Shown: positions 47,538 through 60,932, counted from the stretch's first letter. The stretch is 64,000 nucleotides of DNA from Rhynchospora pubera (GCA_028095005.1 CM051460.1:112441039-112505038), one strand, 5' to 3'. Numbers and translations are program-made. The notes: generated by a model from the sequence alone, not told the origin.

Positions 47538-49062
47538 CCCGAAAATTTTTTAAATAGTATTAAATTAATATAATATATTAAAAATAATATCAATATAATA
47601 ATATTTTTTTAAATAGTATCACGAGATCGGAATCCCAGATTCCGAACGTAAGATCGGAATCCCGGATTCCGACCTTAGCTAAGATCGGAATCCGAGATTC
47701 CGATCTTAGCTTTTTAATTTTTTTATATATTATTTATTTATTTATTTATTTAATTTATTAATTAGTTAAATAATTAGAAAAATAGATAATATATTATAAA
47801 AATATTGAAAAAATATGAAAAAATCAGGAATAATTAAATTAAATTTTATATGTAATTTAGTATTTTTTGGAGAAATTAAATTTATTTTCATTTTAATTAA
47901 TTTATTTAATTAAAATATAATTTTTTATAACTTATTTAATTAAATGAATTGTACCATTTAGAAAGTATTATAAATTTTCAGAATTTGCAGGGATACAAAG
48001 GCATAATCCTTTCAGAATGTACAAAGTTTTATTAATCATTTCTGCATTTGCAGGGATACAAAGGCATAATTTGAACATTAAAACTTTAAACAGGCATAAC
48101 TTTTGATAGGAAGGTCCGTTTGGCGCAAACGAGGACATTCCGGAAAGCTGGCGACGAGATCTACACATGTTATCGGGGTGAAACCCCGTAACGACCATTT
48201 TCGAAGCCAAAAAACGCTCTCTGGACCTCCAAAATCCACTTTGAAAGTTTGCAAACCTAAAAACCACTCTAAACTACTAAAAATATTTTTAAAATCATAA
48301 ATTAATCATTAAAAAGAGAAATGCAGTAAATCAAGTGAATGTAGTCTTTCTTCTCCGTCTCAGTATAACATCAATCTCGTGTGATTCCTTTCTAACGCAA
48401 TCCAGAAAATGCTTCCTTGATCATGAGACTCGATATGATTGTTTAATATATAATATAAAAATAATATATACAGAGGACGACATCCGGGACGCATATCAAA
48501 TGGTTGTTTAAATTAATTAAAAATTTTATACTTAATTATTTATTTTTTAATTAAATAAATTAATTAAATTTATATTTAATTAAATAAATTAATTATAAAG
48601 AAAATAAATTTAATTTTCCAAAGAAATACTAAATTACATATAAATTTTTTTTAATTATTCCTGATTTTTTTAATATTTTTTCAATATTTTTAGAATATAT
48701 TATCTATTTTTCTAATTAATTAACTAATAAAAGGAAAAAATTTCCCAAAAAATACTAAATTACATATAAAATTTAGTTTAATTATTCCTGATTTTTTCAA
48801 TATTTTTACAATATATTATCTAATTTTCTAATTATTTAACTAATTAATAAATTAAATAAATAAATAAATAATATATAAAAAAATTAAAAAGCTAAGATCG
48901 GAATCTCGGATTCCAATCTTAGCTAAGATCGGAATCCAGGAATCCGATCTTGCGTTTGGAATCTGGGATTCCAATCTCGTGATACTATTTAAAAAAATAT
49001 TATTATATTGATATTATTTTTAATATATTATATTAATTTAGTATTATTTTTTAAAATTTCGG
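47538..49062. mobile_element. 1525-bp long-TIR DNA element with GGAATCC palindromes
   Basis: The 8-bp TSD CATAACAG (47530-47537 and 49063-49070) flanks ends CCCGAAAATTTT and AAAATTTCGG. The inverted arms extend about 380 bp. Each contains a cluster of short palindromes of the type GATCGGAATCCxxGATTCCGATC (47620-47710 and 48893-48980). The right arm also holds a partial direct duplication (about 48640-48790). The centre includes CAGGGATACAAAGGCATAAT twice (47989 and 48052) and no transposase. The superfamily is not assigned. Confidence 0.83.
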
Positions 49063-49070
49063 CATAACAG

Positions 49071-49967
49071 CAGATACTGCTAACAACATTTTGCCCCATA
49101 CCATGTGGGCCCGCACTGTTCTGACATAAAACGAGTAAGAGAGCTGCACCTTACAGACGCCTAAAATTGAGAACAAAATAAAAAGAAAAAGAAAAATCTT
49201 ATACTTATCTTCTAGCTCTTATTCTCAAAACAACTTTCAACTGTTTACAGAACATGTGATGTGGCTCGGAAAAGTTTCAAATGTCCAGACAAAAATCTTA
49301 CATAACAGATAAGTTATCATCTTATCAGATAGTGATGCATTTCATTAGCTGGCCTGGGTGTACCCCTTTGCTAGCTGGTATATGGGAAAAAACATGTAGC
49401 ACCTTAAAATTATTGAATTTTATATCTTTTATCAAAATAATTAAGCTGGTGTGCATCAGGGCATGCATGATGTTAATATATCTGATATCTTTTGATTTAC
49501 AAGGCAGCATGATGCATGCATTTCTTACAAAATTTATTTTTGTTAATTATATTGTGTCAGAACCCTTCTCCAATAGAAAAGTATAAAATATCTATTATTT
49601 TTTAGTCTGCCTTTTCATTGACTTTTTGACTCTGCTTTTATCATCAGCTCTATTTTTACCACTAGGCAATAGCGCTATGCCCTATTGTTTCCTTTCTATT
49701 TAGTAAGAACAAAGGATCTTTGCCAGTAAGAAAACGTCAACAATCATTTAAAGAATCAACTTCATTTTCCATTAATTTAATAAAACTAGAAACTAGTAGA
49801 ACAGCAATTTTCCTAATTAATTGTAACACCATCCTGACTAGATAGATTTTCACCCAGTCTGCCATCACAATTAAATTAAATTCAGGCAAACTATTCTCTT
49901 ATAAGACCATAAACTAAAGAAAGAACAAAAGAATAAAAGAAGAGAGAACATGAAAAAAAAGTAGTGA
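49071..49967. other. Intergenic / 3' flank of the ZIP gene
   Basis: AT-rich. The part nearest 49968 is the probable 3' untranslated region of the ZIP gene. Nothing else is seen. Confidence 0.5.
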
Positions 49968-52900
49968 TCATGCCCAAATAGCGAGAGCTGCCATAGACAA
50001 AGCTCCTAAAAAGAGTGCCACATAAGAGCTAACTTGCACCCGCATGTTGTAATTAACTTTACGACTAAGAAAATCAGCAGCAATGAGATCAACAAGTGCC
50101 ATATAAATGAGAATTCCAGCAGAAATCGAGTCGAGAATTCCTTCAATGATTAGAGCTATTTGGCTGTTTGCATTGTAAAATGAAGCAACGGCAGCGCCAC
50201 AACCGATACCGGCTGGTGTTGTTAGCGCAAAAAATATTGACATTAAAAATGCAGAGCAATTGCTGAATTGTGCCTAATTAGCAAAGCAGATAATGCAAAT
50301 TTAGAATTTGTGCTAAGAAGAGATAGCCTAATGTAATATTTAAGTTATCAACCTCTATCATGATAATTATTTCTTTTCTTTTCGCCTTTTAAATTTGTAG
50401 AATTCATTTATATTTATTACAAAGTATTGGGAGTTCAGTTAGGATCTGGTACCAACAATAAATAATGGTGGAATTGTGGATTAAAGAATCTGCTTTTTGA
50501 TCTACAATGTCAATTTGTATGGAAATTACAGCACATCTTTAATCAAATACAAGTGTTTGTTGACAAACGCTAGTTTTACCATATTTCAAAAATGTGGACC
50601 ATGAGGTTTTCCATGGTATATGTAAAAAGAAAAAATTGTGAAGAGATTTATTGTTTTACCTGGGATATGCAACCACCTAAAGCAAACCCTTCGAAAAACT
50701 GGTGAAAAGAGAGAGCAGCAATTAGCGGTGTAATCTCACATGGGCTATGTGAAACACCTAATGATAATCCAATAATCACCGAGTGTGACAGTATTCCCAT
50801 CTCCAAAATCTACAAATTGAGGGACAATGGAAGTCAGAGCATTATACAACAGAACAACAAACAAATACAACAATTAATCCTCAATACAAATAAACAAAGT
50901 TGCAAAATCAATTGTGTTAGAACAAAATATGTTATATATATATGAAGCTTCATGGTGTGAATAATATTGATTCAATAAAATTTGTATCACCTGATTTGAA
51001 ATTGAAAAGATATATCTAGCATAGGTTACAATATAAGTATTTGTGAGAATAAAACATGCATGATTAAGATTTAAGACTAAAGCATTTCTTACCTGTGCTA
51101 CAACCACATGGCGTCCATGAGAAGACAATTCTACTTCTCCATGCATGTGGTGACCATGAATTTGACCATGGTGATTCATCTGCCCATGTCCATGAGCATG
51201 ATTATGTGCAGTTGCATGTACATGCATTCCAATAATATGCATATCTTCTGGATCCTTATCCAGGTTGTCATCTCGATCCTCTCCGATGGTCATGATTTCA
51301 TTTGATCCTGACAGAGAAGCCATTGAAGTACTGGCCTTACAAGATGTCTTAACTTTAGTTGAAACCAATTGCTTCCTCTCATAATATTGTGTTGCCAAAA
51401 AGTCTAACAGAAGAGTACCTATTGATAATGCATTATAGATCCAAGCTTATATACAATTAAAATGTAGTACAATAAGTATAACTATATATATATACATACA
51501 CCTATCAATATTTTCGACACCAGTTGTAAAGAATAGCTCTTAAGGTAACTAAATTGGAGAGTCAATTTGCAAATACAAAATTAGAAAGAGCTCAAAACCA
51601 GTGTCTCAGAATACCACCACTTGGGCATACATTTGCATGTAAGGATCTGGGCGAAACAAATATGCAGCTCAGATATATGGAACTCAAGGTTTTAAAATGC
51701 GATTTGTGCGGTTTAGCGGTTGGGTGGTGATCTAGCGTTTATCGGTGATAAAACGTAAAAAACGATGATATAACGGATAAAACTGTTGTGCGGTGGGAAC
51801 AAAAATTTCGATAATACGGCGATAAAACAGAAAAAACGGAGTTTTTTAAAAGCTTGATGGAACTGCATAACACATGATATATGTGATAGACTGATAGCTT
51901 TATGCAAGATTCTGCTCAATGAATTTTAGTAAAAATGGAGACTTTTCATTTAAAGTGTACATTTTTGCTGTCATTTAAAGTGTATCTTTTAACATTCTAA
52001 AGCTCCAACAAGTTGTTAAAAATTTACAAAATAACTATAGTGATATACGTAACCTCCTTTTTGTCAACTGGCCAAAAATTTTGCAAAATGAAATGACTGA
52101 TGATCGCATGGTTTCAAGATTTTTAAGTAAAAGTATAAAATACCTAGCGCAACATACAAATTTTCGGCATTAATTGTTTAAAAGATGTATAGAAAAGATT
52201 CTCATACCTAGTGCAGCTAACATAGCTATAAATCCAGAAAATGGGAATCGTTGCCACGGTACATCTGGTAGACACTCACTAGTAAGCGCCTCAACAGCAT
52301 CATCTAACATATGCACAAAACCAGTTGCCAGGATAACACCAGCCGCAAATGCCTTTGCCAAAACAAATCCCGTACTGCCGCCACTTCTACTATCAAGGAG
52401 CTTAAATCTTCGACCGACAAGTGGTATCCCAACGCCAATAATTCCAGACAAAAGGATTGCAGCAATGGCAAATAGCTTTAACCGCAATGCGGCTGGCTCA
52501 TTGCGGCATGTGTCTGAATCATCTGATCCACAACTGGGATTCGCCGAAACAGATTCTGAAAAACATAGGATATTGTAAAGTCAGAAAAATTATAGATATT
52601 TAACATCTTTGCTTCTATGAGATTAAGGTTTGTAAAACTACAGCGTGACCAGCAAAACCAGGGAAATCTGACATAGGTGACAATCAGCAAATTTCAAAGC
52701 AAAATAATTACGGAGACAAATTTATTGCTTTTAGTCCTTATGTATAACAGTATATCTTGCTAATTTGTAATGGAGGAACTATTTGCAAAAAAAAAAAAAA
52801 AGACAAAACATAAACGTGTTAATTTTTTTTTGATAGGCATATATAAGAGGTTAAATATACATTAGTTAAACGAACAAACAGGCTGCTACGTACACAAATA

Positions 52901-53115
52901 CAAAAATTCAGAAATTAACTTAGACAAGTGAGATTACCAGTGACATTGCTCAATTGGTTGAGGACGCGAGTAACCAAGTGGGAAGAATCAAGATTCTAAG
53001 AGAATGAGAGAAGAAACAAGAGAGAGATATTAAAACTAATAATAGTTTTTACAAATTTAAAGACAACAATCAAACAAAATTGGAGATGAAATGACCCTAC
53101 CTCGGAGAGAGACAT
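49968..53115 (-). CDS. ZIP-family zinc/iron transporter (ZIP4/IRT3 type)
   Basis: ZIP proteins move Zn, Fe or related divalent metals into the cytosol. Exons: 53115-53101, 52995-52938, 52555-52208, 51418-51093, 50809-50660, 50273-49968; phases agree, giving 400 aa. Seen in order: Cys-containing N-terminal segment, TM1 (LKLFAIAAILLSGIIGVGIP, about 50-70), KAFAAGVILATGFVHML (TM2), a cytosolic loop with ~15 His between residues 201 and 244, then the metal-binding HSVIIGLSLG (H258) and HQFFEGFALGG (H285, E289) helices, and C-terminal LFLGALSMAALAIWA. The first two exons (15 and 58 nt) are predicted from phase and splice sites only; no clear signal peptide results, so the true start may differ. 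A hAT element lies in intron 3. Members of this clade are often induced by Zn deficiency; no element showing this was identified here. Confidence 0.93.
51685..51856. mobile_element. 172-bp hAT-type MITE in a ZIP intron
   Basis: TSD ATGGAACT (51677-51684 and 51857-51864) flanks CAAGGTTTTAAAA and TTTTAAAAGCTTG. It lies between ZIP exons 3 and 4. Confidence 0.85.
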
Positions 53116-53409
53116 TAGGAGAACTGAATTGATGCGCTTCTACGATGAACTCTTATAAATTTCTCCTCAAAATTGAAGAGAAATTATGTTCTTCCTAGGA
53201 TTTGAGCTTTTTTCGATATGAAAAAGGTAGAGAAGAGAGATGGTGCAAGTCGGAAAGCGACAGACAGAGTTTTTTTTTTTTTTGAATTACCATATAAAAG
53301 AGTATTGGTGAGGTGTCGCGAGAATTCGTCGCAGTAAAATTTCTCTATTATATTCAGTGCACCATTCTATTCTTTTAATGCTTAGACCTAAAAATAATTT
53401 CCGTTGAAA
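53116..53409 (-). promoter_or_regulatory. ZIP gene leader and proximal promoter
   Basis: Sequence immediately upstream of the predicted ZIP start. A run of ~12 T lies at 53271-53283. No TATA box or zinc-deficiency element could be assigned with confidence. Confidence 0.4.
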
Positions 53410-54010
53410 ATAGGCATGTTAGAGTAACGATAACATGACAACATTTGATTCTTATTTTATTTAAAATTAGTTTGAAAAATAATTATGTAGTTTTCCTTTA
53501 CAATAATTTGTCAAAACTATATTAAAAGTCTGAAAGTGGAGGCTCGAATGACAATCAAGTGACAACAATCAAATTTCTATTTTCTTTCAAAATGAATATT
53601 AGTAAATAATTTTAACCTTTTATGTCATAATAATTATTCGATGTAAGTCATTTAACAAAAAAAGCAATAAGATTTTAAAATAGACGTTACATAAAATGAC
53701 AACATTTGAATTTTGATTTTATTTCAAAATTAGTATGAAGAAATAATCATACAGGTTTCTGCCACAAGAATTTGTCAAAAATCTATTAAAAGTCGGAAAG
53801 TGAGGTTAGAATGGCAATAAAGTGGCAACATGCAAATTTCTATTTTCTTTCAAACTGAATATTAAAAAATAATTTTAACTTCTTATCACAATAAATTTTA
53901 GGTGCAAAGTCATTTGAATGAGAAAGCAATGCAAGTAATTAAGAATTTAAATATAGACGTTAGAATTATGATAAAATGACAACATTTAAATATCCATTTT
54001 ACTTGTATAT
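53410..54010. repeat. Tandem duplication of ~260-280-bp units upstream of ZIP
   Basis: A unit containing ATGACAACATTTG, TATTTxAAATTAGT, AATTTGTCAAAA, TCTATTAAAAGTC and AAATTTCTATTTTCTTTCAAA recurs. The anchor ATGACAACATTT falls at about 53435, 53696 and 53976, giving two complete diverged units and the start of a third. Confidence 0.8.
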
Positions 54011-55942
54011 GAACAAAGAAGTTTTTATTTTAATACTTTTAGTTCATTCTATTTCAAAAGTATTATCAAAATTATTAGATAATTTATTTGTTGATTAAGA
54101 TAATTTCTATATAGTTACTAACTTATCTCGCTGTGATGGTTGAAATATTTTTCATATGCAAACCTACAACCAAATCATAGAATGGCCTTGGCAGGACGAA
54201 ACTAATTAACTGTAAGATAATAATGTCTTGGCACGTGCTCTAAGCGATTAAAAAAACATAGGTTTTGAAGTTTTCAATTTTTCGAGAACTACATGTGTTA
54301 GTGTAGATTATAATATTTTATTATAAAATATTTTCATTGTTCAAATTTTTTTATTTATTTATTTTTATTTTATTTTATTTTTTTATAATGGTTTATTTTT
54401 ATTCAAGTCCAAAGAATACCATTGATACCAATTAACTTTTATGAGAATTTATTTTCTCGCAATAATTTGTCAATGCATATAACGAGAAAACCAATTAACA
54501 GTCTGAAAATTGAATGGTAGACCAAATCCAGCTTTCTTTCCTCACAGACCAATGAGACCATATTTACAGTCCGAAAGGAATGTCGCCACAAAAGAGGCGA
54601 TGCTTATCCGACGGTCCAGATGGCGTTTGTGGGATGAATTTTTAGTACGTGGGGGTCCCACTTAATACGGCATGAAGTGTGCTTTTTGAAAGATTGTGGG
54701 TCAACTGGGGAAATCATCGCTGGATCTGCCACGTGGGCAAGATCTAGAGTTTCTTTTTTTGTAAGTGAAGTAAGCATGTCGACATAGTGTTTCGACATGG
54801 TGTTTTATTTATTTTTTTTCCTTCTCTGATATTCTCTGCTGAGACTTAATTAGTTAATTATCTAATGCGAGACTTAAGCTAATTAAAAATAAAATGATCT
54901 AAGTGTGGATAATTGTTTATATTAACGCAGTTCTCATCGATTGCATAATTCGAGTCAAATACAAGTAGATAATAATTTTCTGTTTGAGCCTTGAGATTAA
55001 CCTTACTTTTGTTGAGTTCAAATTCGTCCCTAATTTATTCATTATTTTGGGTCTATGTATATTACATCAAATTAGAACCATAAAATGTAAGGATGAAAAT
55101 GAGAAGAGTGATTGTTCGAATGTATGGAAAAATCAACGCGTAGCGAATTAGCGATAACATATGCTACTTAGATAGCATCAATCAAAAATTGCATAATTAA
55201 CTTGTCAAATGCTACTCGGATTATTCACCTTTCGTCACATGGACAAAAAAAGTTCAATGAACAATCATCAAACTTATGTCCTACTATTTCTAGTGAGGCA
55301 GGAAGAAAGCAAACACGCTTAACAATGAAGAATCACATTTATAGATATGCGTCTATTTGTTTAGATAAAGATATTGATTTATAGTCAAGTTAATGCTAAT
55401 ACAATAAAACCAAAAAAAATGCATTTGACAGAAACGGACATGGTTGATTCAACAAATTTTAAGAACCAATTATCCATTGCTCTTATTTTTATATAAAATT
55501 ACTAATTAGTTGGAAAAAGTATATCTGAAAAAAAAATATGTACTTCAAATTTATTATATAGAGAATAATAAAAATTTGCAAAATCATAATCTATGTAAAA
55601 AGGAAATATAATCATAAAACTTAGATTACACTTAACATATTATTTTTTACACTGACTGATAGATCTTAAAAAAATAACTAATTGAATTTCTGGGGCGATT
55701 AATTGAGTTTAGCGGTCTAGTTATCATATTTATCGGTAATTTGAAAATTCAAACTGCAAAAATATTCATCACATATACAATTTGTGACCATCTTTAAGAT
55801 ATCATCGGCCCATCCACTCTTTCAGTAAAAACAAATACTATTATACTATGAACTTAAAGAAATTGAACTTTGTACTGTCCGTAAGAAATTGATCGGTTCC
55901 GGGAATATTAGACTTCAATTTGTGATCACTGATGTCAAAATA

Positions 55943-55975
<33 letters not shown>

Positions 55976-56614
55976 GAAAAAATAAATCCTGGCCTCAACA
56001 ATTTTGGTAACCTAAAAGAATTTATGTATATGATTTCTGCACTTGTTTTACATTTATCAGTAACGTCAGCAATCTGTTTGATTTTAAAATAGAAAAGGTA
56101 ATGAAGCGAATCACTTGTAACTCGATAATTGAAAAAGAACTAAAATTTCATAACCAATCTATAATAGAATGAAACGTTTCATGACCTCATAAGAAATTTA
56201 TAACTAGCTCAATTCTTCAAACCGAGAAATTCAAGAAATACGAAGATATCCAATCTAAAATGAGACCAATTGGAACAAACTACAAAGCTAAAATAACTCC
56301 CACAAAAAATAAAATAAGGTTCTTCTGTAAGCACGGCCAAACTACATTTCCTACATTGAATAGCTGTCCGAAACAGAAAGCAGTTACATCACAACAAGTA
56401 TCTAACTGGCAAATAATTAAAATAACTATCCAAGTTCTCATATGCTCTATGGCAACATAGGAAAATTGCATTGTATAATCCTTTTCCATTCCTTCCAAGA
56501 CACAATTACAAACAGTGACAACCCAAAAATGGTTATTATGGCATGAATGTCCCTAATAAGTCAAAAACTGTTCGTTAAGCTTAAGTTCTAGATAGGAAAT
56601 ACAACCTAAAGCCA
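54011..56614. other. Intergenic region between the ZIP and hnRNP genes
   Basis: Mostly AT-rich. The block 54560-54760 is less AT-rich and carries CCACGTGGGC (G-box/ABRE core) and ACGTGGG; it may be distal regulatory DNA. An (AAT)n tract lies at 55942-55972. The last few hundred bases are the probable 3' untranslated region of the hnRNP gene. Confidence 0.45.
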
Positions 56615-59600
56615 TTACTTTCCGTACGGGTGGTATCTCCCTTGTCCCCTCCCTGCACCGCCACCAGAACCAGCCCCACCACCATAACCACTGCGGGAAC
56701 CAGCACTGGCACCACCAGTAGTACCATATCCACCAGTACCATACCCACCGGCACCAGCATAACCATATGCGCCAGCACCGTACATTCCACCGTATCCCCC
56801 ACCGTATCCATACATGGACCCACCGTAACCAGCACCATAACCTGTACCATAACCAGCAGCACCTGCACCATAGCCAGCAGCTCCTGCACCATACCCATAA
56901 CCACCTCTAGTGCCAGATGCACCATATCCATATCCAGCAGCAGATCCATATCCATAACCTCCAGATTGGTATGATCCACTCCCATAGCCATATGAACTAC
57001 CACCACTATTGTTACTTCCACTGCCACGGTACGAGGAGCGTCCACTGCCTCGGCTATTATATTGTGGATCTGACCTCTTTGGCTCAGCTTTCTTTATTTC
57101 AACCTGATGAAAAGATGAAGCTGTTGGTCAGAACAGAAAAGAAAACTAGTGCTTTTTTTGAATCAGTGTACCTCCTTTATTTTTAATTCTTTCAGCAAAT
57201 AGTCATTTTCTTGTATTTTTTTAATAAACATCTGACACTTCTTGCAAGGATTACTATCTGCCATCATTAGTGTAAAAAATTCACAAATCACAGCTCAAAT
57301 AAGAGATTATACAGTATATTACTATGGATGTTATATAACTTGTAATATTTTACTGTAAATTGACAAATATTCTTACAACATTGGTAATTCATGTTTGTTC
57401 TCTCATCTAATGAAATCATAAGAATTTGCAAGAGAATTATTTAGTTCACTATATACTTCAAAGCTTAAATCACAATGAACAGAATTGTTAATTAGGATTT
57501 TCAAAAATAAGAGTTGGAGCACTAATCTATCACTAAATCCTTTGCTTACACAACATAGTTTCCAAGTCGTCGTCAAGTGAACAACAGGGGAAAAAAATGG
57601 AGACATTTAGTCATTTTGCTTGCCGAAGTACGATCCAAAAATTAGAATGAAAAAAAAATGTCCAAATTACAGAAAGGGTGACAGTTTTTAAACGAGATCA
57701 ATTTCAAGAAGGCCTTCCAAATATTCAAGTGTACCTTATTTGTAGATAGAGAAGGATTGTTTTGTTCAGGAAGAAACTACAACAATCTGTGCCATTGCAC
57801 TTAAAAGTATAAAGAACTATTTGAGATGAGAGAGAGCAAATAGAAACCTGCTTGCCACCAATGTCGTGCATATTTCCATCAGATATGACATTATCAACAG
57901 CCTCTTCACTATCAAAAGTGACAAATCCAAAACCTCTGGAGCGGCCGGTACTATGATCCACCATTATCATCTGCTCAACGATTGTACCATAATTTGAGAA
58001 ATGCTCCTTCAGATCATCTGCGTTTCAAGTTTTCTCATCACTTACAAAAACAACACAGGTAATTATCTGCTTATAATAGACATGACAGACCAGACCAGCA
58101 TCCCAAATTAAACAAAAATCAATAAAGATTTTTACCATGTTACATAAAGAAATTAACTTACCTCTTTTAATACCTTTTAGATTTTCTTTTATATAACTTT
58201 CTGTCTACTCCAATTTTCCAGAATCAGGTCAATAACAATACAATGCTTTGATTGGAATGGTTTTTTTTAACATGGATTTCATTTTATTAGAATTGAATTT
58301 TCAGGATTTTGTTGAGTCCAATAAGATGAAAATTCCAATCAAATGAAATCAAATTCCTTTATTCCGAACGAAGAATTTCAAAAAAAAAAAAAAGGGTTCT
58401 AATCAGGGGGCTAATCATGTTCCTTCTACAAGTTAAAAAAGAGCAGAAATCACATACCATTACCACATCAGATCCAAATCCAAAATAAATGAAATCAATT
58501 AGGAATTACTTCAATATAGTATAGCTTTAAGTTAAAAGGTAAAGTATAATCTAGCAGATATGCAAGTTGAAATCCATGCCATGTATTATATCAATGTTTT
58601 CTGCATAGTCATTTAGCTTCCATGGTATAATCCAGCTACAAAGTTAATTAGCGGGACCCTATGCATCTTACATAAGAGTCCAAACCAAATCATGAATCCA
58701 ATGGTAAAAACCCACAATTCTATTATTCAACAGATCAAGGATGCACCAATACATCAATAAAACGAAAGCTATACATAAATCGAAGTTAAAACTAGATTGG
58801 TACCTTCAGTTACACTAGTTGGCAAACCACCAAGAAATATCTTTTTTGTCCTTGGGCCCCATTTTGGTGTTGAAGCTGCACCTTTTTTAGGGACTGTCCT
58901 CTTTACATCGACCTGAAAGTACAACAAGACTACATAAATTTCATTTCATGATAAACTATAAATAATATCCTCACATTAACTCAGCAATAAAAATTGTTTT
59001 GTTGCTCTTAAAACAAAGTATTGCCCAAGGGAACAGAATAAAGATATTCACAGATGATCATGGCCTGTAATCTGGTGCAATTCCAACCAGAAAAGCCCAG
59101 CAAAGGCAAAGCTGCCTTTTCTGATTGTATCTGTATATTTTGTACCTTTTCAATTCTATAAATGTGGTAGGTGCAAACTAACAGTTCACTATTCCTTCGT
59201 CAGTCTTACTATTCAAGTACGTACCAATCATCAGCGCAGACCAAAAATGGTCCATCTTCTAATGAGATGCGACAAAAGTAAAGTGCCATTTAACTAAGCT
59301 TATATTATTGTTATTCTATTATTTGCCACAGTTAAAAGGTATGGAAATGTCCAGTATTTCAGTACCACACTGATGATAAACTCTCTGAAAACTTACGCTT
59401 CTTCCATCAATAACATGCTCCTCCTCAAATACCCTGTCAATCACAGACGGGTCCGCAAAGGTAACAAACCCAAATCCACGAGGCTTGCGAGTGACCTTGT
59501 CTACCATTATAACTGAGTCGGTTATCTCACCATATTTCTCAAAGTACTTCCTGAAACTATCTGAAATAGCCAAAATTAAGAAGAAGAATATCAATCTATG

Positions 59601-60542
59601 TAAAATAATGACTAAAAAGAGGCGCAAAGTGTTATTTGCACATTCTCCACCAAAAGGAAGTTTAGAACAAAGATGCTATTTTAAAGTAGGTTGCGAGCTG
59701 CCGCACAGTTCTCTCCGTATCCAGTTAACAGAGAGATACTGTGCAAAATTAGCTATAGTTTCTCAAAATTAAGCATTCAATATAATGAGAAACTCCAATG
59801 TACTAAACAAGTTCAGAGTGCAGGTAACAATAATCAGGATGGAAGACCATTTTTATTTTCATAAGGAAAAGAAAACACTAAGCATACTACAGGAGTAAGA
59901 AAGATTATTATGTACTGAAATAAAGATGGGATAGAAGTCCACCCAAGTGACAAAGCACGCGATGTTTCCAATACTTTTAAGCAAACCAAGTAAAAAATCT
60001 AACCAAATAGAACGTGAAAGCACTGAAAGCTCTCAGTTTGCACAAATTGAACCTGGAAAATTTAGGCAGGACATTAAATTAGAGATGAAAAGAAGCATAC
60101 CTTCAGTCGTTTCCCATGCGATCCCTCCAACAAAGATTTTTCTGCCAAAAGAAATTACAAGAAGATTAACTCATTTGCAAGCCACAATAGACCCTAGATA
60201 TGCACTCTACCTTCCATCTTAAATCTACCCCAAAAGAGGTCAACTTGACATACACTAATATAACACTAAAAACACCCTACTTTGTAACAATACTAACCCT
60301 ATCGAACCGAAATCACTAGAAGCCTCCTTGTTCTCTGGATTTGAGCTATCTACCCTATCAGCAGCCATTGTCGTACCTTGTCCTCCGACCTTTCCAACAC
60401 CAGCGCCGCCATCGGCTCTAGCCACGTGGTCGTCTTCCTCCTCCTCCTCCTCCTCCTCTTCTTCTACTTCTTCCTCGACTTCTTCTTCGACCTCCTCCTC
60501 GACCTCCTCGTATACATGGCCGCCGTTTTGGGTCTCCTCCAT
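56615..60542 (-). CDS. hnRNP-like RNA-binding protein with two RRMs and a Gly/Tyr-rich tail
   Basis: Exons 60542-60298, 60141-60101, 59560-59397, 58912-58804, 58017-57848 and 57103-56615 join in phase to 405 aa. The N-terminus is strongly acidic: a Glu/Val run with repeating EEEVEEEV at about 11-37. RRM1 begins KIFVGG (83-88) with RNP1 RGFGFVTF at 123-130. RRM2 begins KIFLGG (174-179) with RNP1 RGFGFVTF at 214-221. From about 255 the tail is Gly/Tyr/Ser/Ala-rich (YGYG, GYGAGAAGYG repeats) and ends RYHPYGK, matching the plant RBGD/At3g13224-type hnRNP group. Such proteins bind mRNA in nucleus and cytoplasm, acting in processing, stability or stress granules; the tail should be disordered and prone to condensation. 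The start is the first ATG after a GA-rich leader. Confidence 0.95.
60418..60515 (-). repeat. Coding trinucleotide-like repeat (acidic run of the hnRNP)
   Basis: GAG/GAA-rich coding repeat. On the plus strand it is TCC/TTC-rich and also opens non-genuine frames. It encodes the poly-Glu/Val stretch and is probably length-variable. Confidence 0.85.
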
Positions 60543-60664
60543 TGCAAGAGCAAGGAGCGAAAGCGACGAGAGAGAGACCTAGCTAGGGTTAGGGTTTGGG
60601 GGAGAGGTAGATCGTCGATTTGGGGAAACCCTAGTTAGGGGATTTGGGGCAGTTTGAAGGAAAG

Positions 60665-60699
<35 letters not shown>

Positions 60700-60860
60700 G
60701 AAAGGCGGCTTTGCGAATTGCGAGTCTGAACTCTTCGAATTGGGAAAATGAGTTTGGTTCGGTGGAACCAAGTAGAGAAGCCAAGTATTGAAGCAAGCGG
60801 TATGGTGTTCTGTCGGATTCTTTTAAGTGATCCGAAAACCCGGAACACTGTCGGCTATTC
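60543..60860 (-). promoter_or_regulatory. hnRNP gene leader with (GA)n / (GAAA)n tract
   Basis: A purine-rich run on the plus strand (60660-60702: GAAA units, then about ten GA units) lies in the probable 5' leader and reads as CT-rich in the sense strand. CCCTAACCCTAACC at 60586-60598 (sense strand) is a telo-box-like motif, common in leaders of plant genes for RNA-handling proteins. Confidence 0.55.
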
Positions 60861-60932
60861 GGGTAATGGACTTGGTCACCGTGCTTGGGGCCTTGGGCTC
60901 AGTCTTATTTGATCCAATTAAGGGAAATTCGG

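Noticed and set aside
48103..48300. Open frame in the centre of the long-TIR element that might be a transposase piece
   Set aside because: It is short, has no catalytic motif, and overlapping frames on both strands are equally open.
47620..48980. AGATCGGAA strings resembling the start of a sequencing adapter
   Set aside because: The match stops after 9 bases (T follows, not GAGC). The strings are parts of symmetric palindromes in both arms of a TSD-flanked element.
56581..57045. Large open frames overlapping the hnRNP last exon (both strands)
   Set aside because: They are shadow frames of the Gly/Tyr-codon repeats; the RRM protein frame has full splice and domain support.
60328..60638. Plus-strand Ser- and Leu-rich frames opposite hnRNP exon 1
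   Set aside because: They arise from the GAG/GAA repeat read on the other strand.
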